Of a stretch of 64,000 nucleotides of DNA, positions 17,743 through 26,536 are shown in pieces. Position 1 is the stretch's first letter. Every line of letters begins with the position of its first letter. The translations under genes and the position numbers were made by a program. Source of the DNA: Companilactobacillus heilongjiangensis (GTDB lineage: Bacteria > Bacillota > Bacilli > Lactobacillales > Lactobacillaceae); NCBI RefSeq assembly GCF_000831645.3, contig NZ_CP012559.1:62001-126000 (forward strand), in the 5' to 3' direction. The notes under the pieces are model-generated. The model saw only the letters and a list, made by a program, of their open reading frames with translations, had not been told where the DNA came from and did no database searches.

Positions 17743-18084
17743 TTGATAGACATGCATTTGAATCACCAGCCATTTATGGCAATTAAGAATGGAACGAAGA
17801 CGATTGAAGTTAGATTGAATGATGAGAAGAGATCAAAGTTACAAGTTGGTGAAGAGATTCGCTTTACTGATTTGAAAACTAACGAAACAGTTGTGACGGA
17901 AATTCTCGGATTGGAACGATTCGCTAGTTTTAAGGATTTGTTCCGAAAATATTCTGGTGTAATTATTGGTAGTCCTGAGGATGAATCGATTGCTGAGCTG
18001 GATCAAGAGAATCAGGAGATTTATTCACGAGAAATGGAAGAAAAGTATGGAGCATTAGCAATTAAGATTAAGTTGGTCAATTAA
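17743..18084 (+). CDS. ASCH domain protein
   Basis: 113 aa. The ASCH fold is visible in MHLNHQPFMAIKNGTKTIEV (start motif with the conserved G-K-T-I-E), RSKLQVGEEIRFTDL and the C-terminal KYGALAIKIKLV strand. These domains bind RNA or act as small amidohydrolases; the role here is unknown. TTG at 17743 has GAGTGA 5 nt upstream; the ATG at 17752 is an alternative start. Monocistronic. Confidence 0.75.
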   Translation: MIDMHLNHQPFMAIKNGTKTIEVRLNDEKRSKLQVGEEIRFTDLKTNETVVTEILGLERFASFKDLFRKYSGVIIGSPEDESIAELDQENQEIYSREMEEKYGALAIKIKLVN

Positions 18085-18190
18085 TCTTCCACAAAACCAG
18101 GCTTCATAGGCTTGGTAGCCGAAAAATAATGTCAAAATGTTTAGAATAATTAAGCCGTCAAGAAACTGACGGCCGAACAGTTACTTATCA

Positions 18191-18235
18191 AAAACGCTAA
18201 AAATCGAATAACCATCATTCGATTTTTAGCGTTTT
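18191..18235. terminator. Bidirectional terminator
   Basis: AAAACGCTAAAAATCGAAT pairs with ATTCGATTTTTAGCGTTTT over a 7-nt loop; it lies between the convergent ASCH and nucleoid-protein genes. A second hairpin, GCCGTCAAGAAACTGACGGC, precedes it at 18154-18173. Confidence 0.85.
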
Positions 18236-18262
18236 ATTCACAAATCTATCTTACTCACGCAC

Positions 18263-19252
18263 CTAAAACTGACTCTTCAAACTCCCAATATTCTTAATCA
18301 CCACCGAAGTACTGCCATCCGGATTCGTTTCAAACTCAATCGCATCCCGATTCTTCAACAAGCTAATCGGCACGTTGATTTCAATCCCATTATCTAACTT
18401 GATCTTTTGACGCTCATATTTCTTTTCAAAATAATCCACGTTGGGGACGGTAACGACTGGTTCAATCGCCTTTTTGGCCAGTTGGTCCTTAAATTCTGCT
18501 TTAGCTTCTTCTTTCTGGTCAAACACCACGTCGGCGATATAATCATTATCAATGACGCCATCCGTCTCGATACTGTCATGAATCGCCTGCTGTGTCTTGG
18601 ACGTGATGGTGAAGTCATCCCCGTCATCGTACTTTTCCGAAATTTTTTGAATCGATTTTTTGATCTGCTTAACGTTGTTCGAAACTTTGATGGGAACCGC
18701 CGCAACGTTAAGAAAATCCCGCGACATCAGCCACTTACCACTGGCACCCGTGTACTGCTGTTCACGTAACTGAATTTTATCGCCATCAATCAGGAGCATG
18801 TTCTTGACCCCCTGACTAGGCGATGGCAGGATACTATTGTTTTGAACGATGTTATTAACCAAAACATCCTCGTCATACTCAACGTTATGGATATAGCGCT
18901 GAGTGTAATCCAACTTGGCAATCCCAATCATTTGGCTCAAGTTCTCTAGTTCGACGTTAAAGAACAACAAGTCGCCACCGGGAATTTTTTCATTGACCTT
19001 GATACTGTCAAAATAATCCAACGCAAATTTTTCCGTCAGTTTTTGAAAATCGTCACGCCCATTCCAGAACTGTTCGAGCATCGGAATACGTGATAGCTCT
19101 AACTCTACATATTCACTTTTTTCAAATTTATCAATCACTTTTTCAACGTAATTGGAAATTTCAAGGTTATCCTTAGCAATCTCTTTTTGCGACAAAACAA
19201 CGTTGCCGGAGTCCTTATCCAAGATATGGTCAATCACATTTAGAATTCGCAT
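18263..19252 (-). CDS. Nucleoid-associated protein (NA37/YejK family)
   Basis: 329 aa. The N-terminal MRILNVIDHILDKDSGNVVLS and the central GGDLLFFNVELENLSQMIGIAKLDYTQRYIH match the PF04245 pattern. The C-terminal part is charged with IEINVPISLLKNRDAIEFE. The family binds nucleoid DNA, but its function in Firmicutes is poorly known. The gene stands alone and seems slightly richer in GC than its neighbours, compatible with acquisition. Confidence 0.72.
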   Translation of the reverse strand: MRILNVIDHILDKDSGNVVLSQKEIAKDNLEISNYVEKVIDKFEKSEYVELELSRIPMLEQFWNGRDDFQKLTEKFALDYFDSIKVNEKIPGGDLLFFNVELENLSQMIGIAKLDYTQRYIHNVEYDEDVLVNNIVQNNSILPSPSQGVKNMLLIDGDKIQLREQQYTGASGKWLMSRDFLNVAAVPIKVSNNVKQIKKSIQKISEKYDDGDDFTITSKTQQAIHDSIETDGVIDNDYIADVVFDQKEEAKAEFKDQLAKKAIEPVVTVPNVDYFEKKYERQKIKLDNGIEINVPISLLKNRDAIEFETNPDGSTSVVIKNIGSLKSQF

Positions 19253-19398
19253 TACTTTTCCTCACTATGCATAACGGTATTGAAATACGGTTTAGTTGCT
19301 GGTAAAAACCATTTAATATCATTATATCTAGTGTTGACTACGAAAGCTATCGCCACCAGCCACCCTTATTCTGTCAAAACAGAGTGACACTTATTTTT

Positions 19399-20004
19399 TT
19401 AAATCCATTTATTCTTCTCAGCGACATTCAAAGCTTCAATTCGTGAAGAAGTTCCCGTCTTACTAAGAATAGAAGAAATATAATTTCTAACTGTTCCTTC
19501 TGACAAAAAGACTGCTTTAGCAATATCCTTACTGCTTTTTCCAGTTTTAATCTCTTTTAGAACATCTAATTCACGTTTCGTTAAGGGATTCTTTTCAGCT
19601 GAAATAATCGTCGAAACTAATTCTGGTGAGAAAATTGTTTTCCCATCTAGGACCTCATGAATTGCTTTGACTAACTGTTCGGTCGGATTATCTTTCAATA
19701 AATATCCGTTAACGTCCGCTGCAACGGCTTGAGCAAAATATTGTGCATTAGCAAATGTCGTTAAAATAATGACTTTGATTGGCAGTCTGAGTAAATGAAT
19801 TTGTTGGGCGACGTCTAATCCTGATAGTTTAGGCATCTCGATATCAAGAATAGCAACGTCAGGATTTTTAGTGATGATTGATGATAAAGCATCCTCTCCG
19901 TCTGTAGAAGTGCCAATGACTTCGAGGTCATCTTCTAAACTTAGTAACGTTGCCAGTGCGGTATTCAAAAGCTTTTGATCTTCTGCCAGAAAAATTGTTG
20001 TCAT
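19399..20004 (-). CDS. NarL/DesR-type response regulator
   Basis: 201 aa. Receiver domain 1-120 (AEDQKLLN acidic pair; phospho-acceptor Asp in VAILDIEMPKLSG, about residue 54; Lys in YLLKDNP) and a LuxR-type HTH at 135-197 (LTKRELDVLKEIKTGKSSKD, VFLSEGTVRNYISSILSKTG). The histidine kinase ends 2 bp upstream in the same operon. Likely controls the ABC exporter genes that begin the operon. Confidence 0.93.
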   Translation of the reverse strand: MTTIFLAEDQKLLNTALATLLSLEDDLEVIGTSTDGEDALSSIITKNPDVAILDIEMPKLSGLDVAQQIHLLRLPIKVIILTTFANAQYFAQAVAADVNGYLLKDNPTEQLVKAIHEVLDGKTIFSPELVSTIISAEKNPLTKRELDVLKEIKTGKSSKDIAKAVFLSEGTVRNYISSILSKTGTSSRIEALNVAEKNKWI

Positions 20005-20005
20005 A

Positions 20006-21103
20006 TTACTTGTCCTTTTTAATCTGGATTTTTAGGGTGATGCCTGAACTTGATACAATTGTGATTGTGCCGTTAATGTTAGATAACCGTTGTGCCATAC
20101 CTTGGATACCAAATGAGTCTTGTTGATTTTTTTGATAGCCAATGCCGTCATCTTTAATGGATAGATAGTAATTATCGTCGTCTTCATTAAAATTAAATGT
20201 AGCAATATGAGCTTGGCTATAGCGGATAATATTAGTTGATGCTTCTTTAATAATGGCTGCTAAAACAGTTTGAACTTTGATGGGCCAGTTGATAGAGATT
20301 TTTTCGTTATTCGAGCTTTGCATGATATTGACTAGACGTAGGTTGTGTTCCTCTTCAATCATTGCTTCGGCAATTGACTTCTGATTCAAATTACTGACAA
20401 TTTTTCGCACCATGGTTAGGCTTGCTCTTGAAGTTGTTGCGATATCTTTGATTTCTTGTCGTGCTTGATTAGGACTTTTATCTATTAATTTGTCAGCCAA
20501 TTCAGCCTTCAAAGTAATCACTGAGAAAGATTGACCGAGATTGTCATGTAAATCTTTGGCAATTCGTTCACGTTCTTGCTGTTTAATAATAGTCTCCAAA
20601 CGCTTATTGTTTTGCTTTAAACTATACAAGCGGCGGTAGCTGTTTCCTAGTGAGCGTGCGGCAAAAGGAGATCCAATAGCGAAAAACATCGTGATAATAA
20701 TTCCAAAAAATTGGTATTGCTCGAAATTATAGATTATGTTGCCAAGGATACAAAATACGCTGAAGACCAAATAGAGGGCAGTATATTTGTAAAATTGACT
20801 TTTTTTGAATGGTAATGAACCAATTTCCCAGGCTGTATAAATAAAAAGGGTTCCTAAGCCATATTGGTAGACTAGATAGGTCGTTATAAGTAATTGACCA
20901 GTTATTTGAACTGGTAGCCAGCGGTTTATTACATAACCATCACGGTATAATTTTAAAAAAAGCAATAATAACGAAAACAAAATCCAGTCAAACCCATGTT
21001 TAAGTAAGGTTTCACTGGATAATGATATCAAAGAAAATACCCAAAAGTAGGGAATAATACCGAATCGTTTAGGAAATAAAATATGTTTTTCCAAAAATTT
21101 CAT
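20006..21103 (-). CDS. DesK/LiaS-type sensor histidine kinase (HisKA_3)
   Basis: 365 aa from the ATG at 21103, which overlaps the permease stop (ATGA); a longer frame from 21175 would read into the permease gene. Five or six membrane helices in the first 170 residues are followed by HisKA_3 (QQERERIAKDLHDNLGQS, phospho-acceptor His) and an HATPase domain (VLAAIIKEASTNIIRYSQA; LSIKDDGIGY). No extracellular sensor domain is visible, as in kinases that sense membrane state or a partner ABC transporter. Confidence 0.9.
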   Translation of the reverse strand: MKFLEKHILFPKRFGIIPYFWVFSLISLSSETLLKHGFDWILFSLLLLFLKLYRDGYVINRWLPVQITGQLLITTYLVYQYGLGTLFIYTAWEIGSLPFKKSQFYKYTALYLVFSVFCILGNIIYNFEQYQFFGIIITMFFAIGSPFAARSLGNSYRRLYSLKQNNKRLETIIKQQERERIAKDLHDNLGQSFSVITLKAELADKLIDKSPNQARQEIKDIATTSRASLTMVRKIVSNLNQKSIAEAMIEEEHNLRLVNIMQSSNNEKISINWPIKVQTVLAAIIKEASTNIIRYSQAHIATFNFNEDDDNYYLSIKDDGIGYQKNQQDSFGIQGMAQRLSNINGTITIVSSSGITLKIQIKKDK

Positions 21104-21861
21104 GCGAAGGTCAACTCCCGATGTTTTTGATACTTTATTACTAGTAAGGTTCCCACAATTAGAATAAGGAACCAAAGTATAATGCCTATAATGGACGAAA
21201 TGTCTATTGATTTACTATTAAGCAGGGCTTTATCAATATTGGATAATTGAAAAGTGGGGGTTAATTTACCAATGCTTTGGAGCCATTTAGGCATGGCGTT
21301 TATAGGCATCCACAGTCCACTAATAATGGCTAAAGGGAAGGTGACCAGATTATTTAGTAAGTTCACAGTTGCTGGATTTCCAGATAGAGAAATGAGAATA
21401 CCTATAAAAATAAGTGGAATAGTGCCAATAATTGTTGCTAAGATGATGAAAGACCAAGTTTTGATTGGTAATGATAAATGGTTAATTAAAATTCCAGTTA
21501 TGCAAATACCGACAGCAGCGATTAGATTTAATAGTAGAAAAATAATCACACGTGACAAATAATATTTCCATCTAGGCAAGGGTGTTAGGCGAGAGAGCGT
21601 ATCAAAATGACTAGTCTGATCTTCCAGTAGTGTATTAGCAACAGTGATTGTGGAACCTAGTAAACAGCCGTAAATAATCATGCTGATAAGATAATTCAAT
21701 TGCCAGACTTTCAATTCAGTTTGAGCAGCGTTTCCGACAAATATTTTAGAGTACAAAATATAGAATAAAATTGGCAGAACAATATCAAAGAAAAAGAAGC
21801 GCTTGTTACGAAGGATGATACGTTTAAAATTTATTTGAACTTGATAAATAAAACTACTCAT
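21100..21861 (-). CDS. ABC-2 type transporter permease
   Basis: 253 aa from the ATG at 21861 (AAGGAAGGTG ribosome site). Six membrane helices, with SSFIYQVQINFKRIILRNKR at the N terminus and the LVTFPLAIISGLWMPINAMP segment typical of ABC2_membrane proteins. It overlaps the ATPase gene by 8 bp and the kinase start by 4 bp, so the four genes are translationally coupled. Confidence 0.87.
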   Translation of the reverse strand: MSSFIYQVQINFKRIILRNKRFFFFDIVLPILFYILYSKIFVGNAAQTELKVWQLNYLISMIIYGCLLGSTITVANTLLEDQTSHFDTLSRLTPLPRWKYYLSRVIIFLLLNLIAAVGICITGILINHLSLPIKTWSFIILATIIGTIPLIFIGILISLSGNPATVNLLNNLVTFPLAIISGLWMPINAMPKWLQSIGKLTPTFQLSNIDKALLNSKSIDISSIIGIILWFLILIVGTLLVIKYQKHRELTFA

Positions 21862-22738
21862 GTTGAGCACCTTCCTTATTAAAGTTGATAAATAGTGAAT
21901 CAAGTGAATTTTGTTTAACTTGTAGATTTTTGATGGCAGTTAAATATGGAGTTAATTCTTTAATTAATGATTCGGCAGTTTTAGTTGTCAGTTGATAATG
22001 TTTTCCCATATGTTTGAAAGCGATGATTTCTGATAGGGATTGGAAAATTTCGGGTGTCAATTCACTATCAAATTCAATTAGTTTTTCGCCTTCTAAATTA
22101 CGTAAATCAGCTAAAGTCCCATCAAAATTAATCGATTTATTTTGTAAAATCATAATCCGGTCAGCTACCGACTCTAATTCAGCTAGGTAATGGCTGGTTA
22201 CAAAGATAGTTTTATGTTGTCTTTTCATATCAATAATAGTTTGCCAGAACTTTGTGCGACTTTGACTATCCATACCGGCCGTTGGTTCGTCGAGAAATAA
22301 GAGATCGGGATTTCCCGCAACTGCTAAAGCAAAAGATAATCGTCGCTTTTGCCCACCTGATAATTTGGGCATTTCTGAATTTTCTAAATCCTTTAAACCA
22401 GCTAATTTAATTAAGTCCTCGTAAGGGTATGGATGTTGATAATAACTTTGTGTCAGTTTCAAAATTTCCTTCACGGTAATTCGTGTAATTGAAATATTTT
22501 GTTGCATCATAACACCAATATGTTCATGTAAATCTTTTGAAGAATCTAAAAGATTAACTGTTCCCGAGCTGGCAGAAATTAAGTTAAGCAAGATATTGAT
22601 TAGGGTTGATTTACCAGCACCATTTTCACCAATTAAAGCGATAATTTGTTGATTAGAGACGTCAAAATTAATATCATGTAAAACTTCCTTTTTACCATAG
22701 CTTTTGTTTAAATGATTAACACTGATTAATGAGGTCAT
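21854..22738 (-). CDS. ABC transporter ATP-binding protein
   Basis: 294 aa. Walker A GENGAGKST, signature PKLSGGQKRRLSFALA, Walker B DLLFLDEPTAGMD and switch TSHY. It is the first gene of an ATPase-permease-kinase-regulator operon, the usual arrangement for stress- or antimicrobial-responsive exporters. A good AAGGAGGAAAA ribosome site precedes the ATG. Confidence 0.92.
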   Translation of the reverse strand: MTSLISVNHLNKSYGKKEVLHDINFDVSNQQIIALIGENGAGKSTLINILLNLISASSGTVNLLDSSKDLHEHIGVMMQQNISITRITVKEILKLTQSYYQHPYPYEDLIKLAGLKDLENSEMPKLSGGQKRRLSFALAVAGNPDLLFLDEPTAGMDSQSRTKFWQTIIDMKRQHKTIFVTSHYLAELESVADRIMILQNKSINFDGTLADLRNLEGEKLIEFDSELTPEIFQSLSEIIAFKHMGKHYQLTTKTAESLIKELTPYLTAIKNLQVKQNSLDSLFINFNKEGAQHE

Positions 22739-22877
22739 AGGTTTTTCCTCCTTTATTTATGAAACAACGTAAGTTTAATTCTTGGGGTTGTTAATAAATA
22801 GTGGGGGATGTCATAACCTCATATGACATTTGTCATTGACTGCCTTCAGGAGTGAGAAATTTAGGTCATTATGGGAA

Positions 22878-22936
22878 TCGACAAAAGCCGAGGCCTTTTG
22901 TCTTGATTTTGAACTTCGCAAAGCACGTGAATTTTA
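22878..22936 (-). repeat. PE remnant
   Basis: CTTGATTTTGAACTTCGC and AAGCACGTGAATTTT match the hairpin 2 variant found in the PE at 47.6 kb (CCTCGATTTTGAACTTCGC). Arms are lost. The rest of the 22739-23004 gap holds no recognisable gene; the eroded end of a MITE lies at 22968-23004. Confidence 0.55.
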
Positions 22937-22967
22937 ATAATCTATTTCAACTTTTTTAATGGTTTGT

Positions 22968-23223
22968 AAATTTACATGCTTTCACATTCAACTAATAACG
23001 ATTAATTAGTCGGAAGAGCTGGGAAATATTTGTGTGCCGTGGTAGTGGTATAAGTACGGAAGGAATCTTCCGTACTTATACCACCGGACGTGTTTGGAGA
23101 CTTGACGAACTGTGTCAAGTCTTCAAACCGAGGTTCGAGACCGCATTTTGGCTCGGGCCGCTCCGCACAGCTTGAGAATATTTCCCAGCTCTGGAGACGG
23201 CATACTTAACTAGCACCACGCGT
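22968..23223 (-). mobile_element. MITE-like element, inverted, carrying a PE, one end eroded
   Basis: AACTAGCACCACGCGT at 23208-23223 is the terminal repeat, and CATTCAACTAATAACG at 22985-23000 is the inverted interior. The far terminal repeat is missing and no target duplication is seen. The PE sits at the same internal position as at 17.5 and 32.7 kb. Confidence 0.65.
23005..23203 (+). repeat. Palindromic element PE with a replaced hairpin 1
   Basis: Arms GGAAGAGCTGGGAAATATT and AATATTTCCCAGCTCTGG pair. Hairpin 1 here is GTGGTATAAGTACGGAAG paired with CTTCCGTACTTATACCAC, unlike the usual GCGTTATGGC/GCCATTACAC, yet fully complementary. Hairpin 2 is GACTTGAC...GTCAAGTCTTC. CTTCAAACCGAGGTTC (23121-23136) is an uninterrupted IS110-type target. 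Confidence 0.85.
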
Positions 23224-23276
23224 AATAAAATATCTGATATGATACTTTATAGACAAGTGACTAAGGAGCTAAAAAT

Positions 23277-23912
23277 ATGGACCATCCCAAAATCAGTGAA
23301 GACTATCTGGAGTCGGCATCATTCTTCGACATTTTTAATGAAGAGGACTATTTCTTACATGACAAAACTGTTGAAGGCGAGTTTGTTGAAAAACAAATTA
23401 TTAACCATCCGATTATTGAGAAAACTATTTTTGAACACGTCACATTTAGTGAATGTGATTTTGATAAGTTGGAATTGACTGACGTTATCTTCAAAGGTTG
23501 TGATTTGTCGAATTGCCTTTTAACTAAAGCCAGTTTATATCGCGTTGAATTCCAAAATTGTAAGATGATTGGCGTTAATCTGGATAAATCCTACTTTAAT
23601 AATGTTTTGTTCAAAAATTGTTTGATGGACTTGGGTAATATTAATCAAGCAAATTTGAAGGAAACTAGTTTTGAATCAAGCAGTCTGAAAGATATGAGTT
23701 TTAATGAAAATAAGTTGAAGCAAGTATTTTTTGACGATTGTGACTTAAATAAAATGACGATTCTCAGTACCAAATTAAAAGGGATGGACTTCAGTAGTTG
23801 CCGCTTTGAAACCATCGATATTGAAGAGTCTGGGATTAAAGGTCTCAAGGTTAACGCTGAACAAGCAACCTTTTTAGCCAGATATTTCTTAGGAATCAAG
23901 GTATCTTATTGA
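23277..23912 (+). CDS. Pentapeptide-repeat protein, Qnr-like length
   Basis: 211 aa, ATG with AAGGAG at 23263-23268. Most of the chain (about 35-190) is built from five-residue repeats of the form A/C-D/N-L/F-x-x (for example CDFDKLELTDVIFKGCDLSN, CLLTKASLYRVEFQNCKMIG), giving a right-handed quadrilateral helix. The length and a break in the repeats resemble Qnr/MfpA/McbG proteins that mimic DNA and protect gyrase. That role is possible but not shown. Confidence 0.82.
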   Translation: MDHPKISEDYLESASFFDIFNEEDYFLHDKTVEGEFVEKQIINHPIIEKTIFEHVTFSECDFDKLELTDVIFKGCDLSNCLLTKASLYRVEFQNCKMIGVNLDKSYFNNVLFKNCLMDLGNINQANLKETSFESSSLKDMSFNENKLKQVFFDDCDLNKMTILSTKLKGMDFSSCRFETIDIEESGIKGLKVNAEQATFLARYFLGIKVSY

Positions 23913-23933
23913 TGAGATATCTTTTTTTATTTC
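23898..23933 (+). terminator. Rho-independent terminator
   Basis: AAGGTATCTTATTGATGAGATATCTTTTTTT: stem overlaps the pentapeptide gene stop and ends in T7. Confidence 0.8.
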
Positions 23934-23939
23934 AATCTA

Positions 23940-24000
23940 GTTGACAATTGTAAACTTTAACGATAATATACTTTAAGTAGATTACATTTGTAAACAAGAA
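23940..24000 (+). promoter_or_regulatory. Copper operon promoter with two CopY boxes
   Basis: TACATTTGTA at 23983-23992 is a perfect cop box (TACANNTGTA). GACAATTGTA at 23943-23952 is a second, one base off, and overlaps the TTGACA -35 (23941-23946). A CopY repressor would release both under copper. No copY gene lies in the window. Confidence 0.75.
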
Positions 24001-24014
24001 ATGGGGATAACATT

Positions 24015-24386
24015 ATGGCAAGAATTTTAGTTTTGATAGCGTGTTTAGCAATGATTGGTTTTATTTTCTGGTGGTTCTTCGGTAAACATGAAGTTGCCAG
24101 TGCCACAGCAGCAATCGATGACAACAAGCAAAGTGTCGATGTTGAGGTTAAGGGTGGTTATTCACCTGAAGTTGTTACTTTGAAAAAGGGCGTTCCAGCA
24201 ACGTTGAATTTCACGAGAAAAGATGCTTCTAGTTGCTTGGATCGGGTTGTCTTTTCCGATTTTGGGATCAACAAGGAATTGCCACAAAACGAACAACAAT
24301 CGATTGAAATCGATACAAGTAAGCCTGGCGAATATCAATGGGCTTGTGGAATGGATATGTTCCACGGAAAAATTATCGTAAAGTAA
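24015..24386 (+). CDS. Membrane-anchored cupredoxin-domain copper protein
   Basis: 123 aa. One N-terminal membrane helix (about 3-22, VLIACLAMIGFIFWWFFG) is followed by a cupredoxin domain (about 38-123). Probable copper ligands are Cys in DASSCLDRV and the Cys-Met-Met-His cluster in WACGMDMFHGK. It probably binds Cu+ at the outer membrane face and hands it to or from the ATPase encoded 24 bp downstream. Expression is under the CopY boxes upstream. Confidence 0.85.
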   Translation: MARILVLIACLAMIGFIFWWFFGKHEVASATAAIDDNKQSVDVEVKGGYSPEVVTLKKGVPATLNFTRKDASSCLDRVVFSDFGINKELPQNEQQSIEIDTSKPGEYQWACGMDMFHGKIIVK

Positions 24387-24409
24387 TACTGCTGTGAGGA
24401 GGGTTAAGT

Positions 24410-26335
24410 ATGACGATTACAAAACGTTTTTGGATTTCATTAATTTTTTCAATTCCGATGTTAATTGGGATGATTTTGATGCCTTTTGGAATTATGGTTC
24501 CGGGCAGCGAATGGATTCAGTTTGTCCTAACAACTATCGTGATGGCGGTTGCAGCTCGTCCATTCGTTGATAGTGCCTGGGCATCATTTAAAAAGCACCA
24601 TTCAAATATGGATACTTTGGTCGCTATTGGGACGGTCACAGCCTATATTTACAGTATTTACGCAATGATTACTCATCAACCAGTCTTCTTCGAAAGTGCA
24701 GCCTTTGTTGTCACATTCGTTTTGTTGGGACAAGTTTTCGAGGAAAGAATGCGGAACAATGCTTCCAATGCGATTGAAGAGTTAGTTGATTTACAGGCCA
24801 AAGATGCGGAAGTTATGCGTAATGGTCAAATTGTTAAAGTACCTCTATCAGAAATTGTGGTCGGTGACGTTCTTCGAGTTAAACCGGGCCAAAAGATTGC
24901 CGTTGATGGTGAAATCACTGAGGGTAGCTCAACTGTTGACGAATCGATGGTTACCGGTGAGAGTATGCCAGTTGCCAAAAATATTGGTGATAAAGTTATC
25001 GGTTCAACTATGAACAGCAACGGAACTTTTATGTTCAAAGCTGAAAAGGTTGGTTCAGATACAATGCTTTCGCAAATTGTTGAATTGGTTAAAAAGGCTC
25101 AAAACAGTCATGCCCCAATTCAAAATTTAACCGATAAAGTATCGGAAATCTTTGTTCCGGTAGTTTTGAGTTTATCGATTTTAACATTCTTAGTTTGGTA
25201 CGTTTTCCTTGGTGCTACCGTAGCTAATGCCTTAATTTTTGCAGTATCAGTAGTGGTCATTGCTTGTCCATGTGCGTTAGGTTTAGCGACTCCAACTGCT
25301 TTAATGGTTGGAACTGGTCGTGGTGCTAAAATGGGTATCTTGATCAAAAACGGTGAAGTTCTTGAAGAAGTAAACGATGTTAAGACAGTTGTCTTTGATA
25401 AAACTGGAACAATTACTAAAGGTAAGCCTGAGGTAACTGATATTGTCGGCGATAAGAAGCAAGTTTTGAGTATTGCGGCTGCGCTTGAAGAATCTTCTGA
25501 ACATCCATTAGCTACTGCCATTTTGGACAAAGCTAATTCGGATAAGATTGAAGCTTCAACAGTTAGTGATTTCCAAGCTATTGAAGGTAAGGGAGTTTCT
25601 GCCACAATCGATGGACAGCAAGCCTTTGTCGGAAATGATAAATTATTAAATGATATTAAAATTGATTCTGAATTGAATGAACAAATGATTCGTTTGCAAA
25701 ATGAAGCTAAGACAGTTGTCTTTGTCGGAATGGATCAAACAATTATTGGTTTGATTGCTATTCAAGATGCTCCGAAAGAAACATCTAAGTCAGCTATTGC
25801 CACTTTGAAAGCACGTGGTTTGAGAACTGTTATGTTGACGGGTGATAACAAACGTGTTGCCCAAGCAATTGCTCAAGAAGTTGGTATTGACGAAGTTATT
25901 GCGGACGTTTTACCTGGTGATAAGGCTGATCATGTTGAAGCGTTGCAGAAGAATGGAAAAGTTGCCTTTGTCGGTGACGGTATCAATGATGCGCCTGCTT
26001 TAACAATGGCTGACGTCGGAATTGCCATGGGTTCAGGAACGGATATTGCGATTGAATCTGGTGGAATCGTCTTGATGAAGAATGACTTGCGTGATGTTGC
26101 GAAAGCTTTGGAATTGAGTCGAAAGACATTCAACCGTATTAAATTGAATTTGTTCTGGGCATTTGTTTATAACGTCTTGGGAATTCCTGTTGCTGCTGGG
26201 ATTTTCTACGCTATTGGATTGACGCTCAGCCCTGAATTGGCGGGATTGGCTATGGCATTCAGTTCATTGTCAGTTGTGACAAGTTCAGTACTTTTGAATA
26301 AAGCTAAAATTTCTAGTGATGTTGAAATTGCATAG
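24410..26335 (+). CDS. Copper-translocating P1B-type ATPase without N-terminal metal domain
   Basis: 641 aa. Key motifs: CPC at residues 286-288 (Cu+ selective class), TGES at about 182, phosphorylated Asp330 in DKTGTITKGKP, HP at 365-366 and GDGINDAPALTMADVG. Eight membrane helices. No heavy-metal-associated domain or His-rich tail precedes the first helix, so the separate cupredoxin protein upstream may supply copper binding. The CPC motif separates it from classical CopB enzymes, which have CPH. Exports Cu+ from the cytoplasm. Confidence 0.93.
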   Translation: MTITKRFWISLIFSIPMLIGMILMPFGIMVPGSEWIQFVLTTIVMAVAARPFVDSAWASFKKHHSNMDTLVAIGTVTAYIYSIYAMITHQPVFFESAAFVVTFVLLGQVFEERMRNNASNAIEELVDLQAKDAEVMRNGQIVKVPLSEIVVGDVLRVKPGQKIAVDGEITEGSSTVDESMVTGESMPVAKNIGDKVIGSTMNSNGTFMFKAEKVGSDTMLSQIVELVKKAQNSHAPIQNLTDKVSEIFVPVVLSLSILTFLVWYVFLGATVANALIFAVSVVVIACPCALGLATPTALMVGTGRGAKMGILIKNGEVLEEVNDVKTVVFDKTGTITKGKPEVTDIVGDKKQVLSIAAALEESSEHPLATAILDKANSDKIEASTVSDFQAIEGKGVSATIDGQQAFVGNDKLLNDIKIDSELNEQMIRLQNEAKTVVFVGMDQTIIGLIAIQDAPKETSKSAIATLKARGLRTVMLTGDNKRVAQAIAQEVGIDEVIADVLPGDKADHVEALQKNGKVAFVGDGINDAPALTMADVGIAMGSGTDIAIESGGIVLMKNDLRDVAKALELSRKTFNRIKLNLFWAFVYNVLGIPVAAGIFYAIGLTLSPELAGLAMAFSSLSVVTSSVLLNKAKISSDVEIA

Positions 26336-26337
26336 TA

Positions 26338-26371
26338 AAAAGAGACTTCCTAAAGGAGGTCTCTTTTTTAT
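26338..26371 (+). terminator. Rho-independent terminator of the copper operon
   Basis: AAAAAGAGACTTCC pairs with GGAGGTCTCTTTTTT over a short loop. Confidence 0.85.
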
Positions 26372-26428
26372 TATGTATAAGATTATATGTGTATATGTAT
26401 ATATGCGGTGGCTCTGAAACGAGCTACA

Positions 26429-26527
26429 CAGGCCAATTTCTTCCGCTTTGCCTAACTTCCCAAATCATCCGCAAAGTACGCGGACAATTCGTGAAGTCAT
26501 GCAAATGCTCAGAAATTCCCAGGCCTG
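26429..26527. repeat. Strongly diverged PE-like palindrome
   Basis: CAGGCCAATTTC pairs with GAAATTCCCAGGCCTG, and the inner hairpin ATCCGC AAAGTAC GCGGA resembles hairpin 2 of the PE at 47.6 kb (TTCGC AAAGTAC GCGAA). The rest of the core is not recognisable. Confidence 0.45.
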
Positions 26528-26536
26528 CTCCGCTCT

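Noticed and set aside
24410-26335. Calling the ATPase CopB
   Set aside because: It has CPC rather than CPH and no His-rich N terminus; named only as a Cu+ P1B ATPase.
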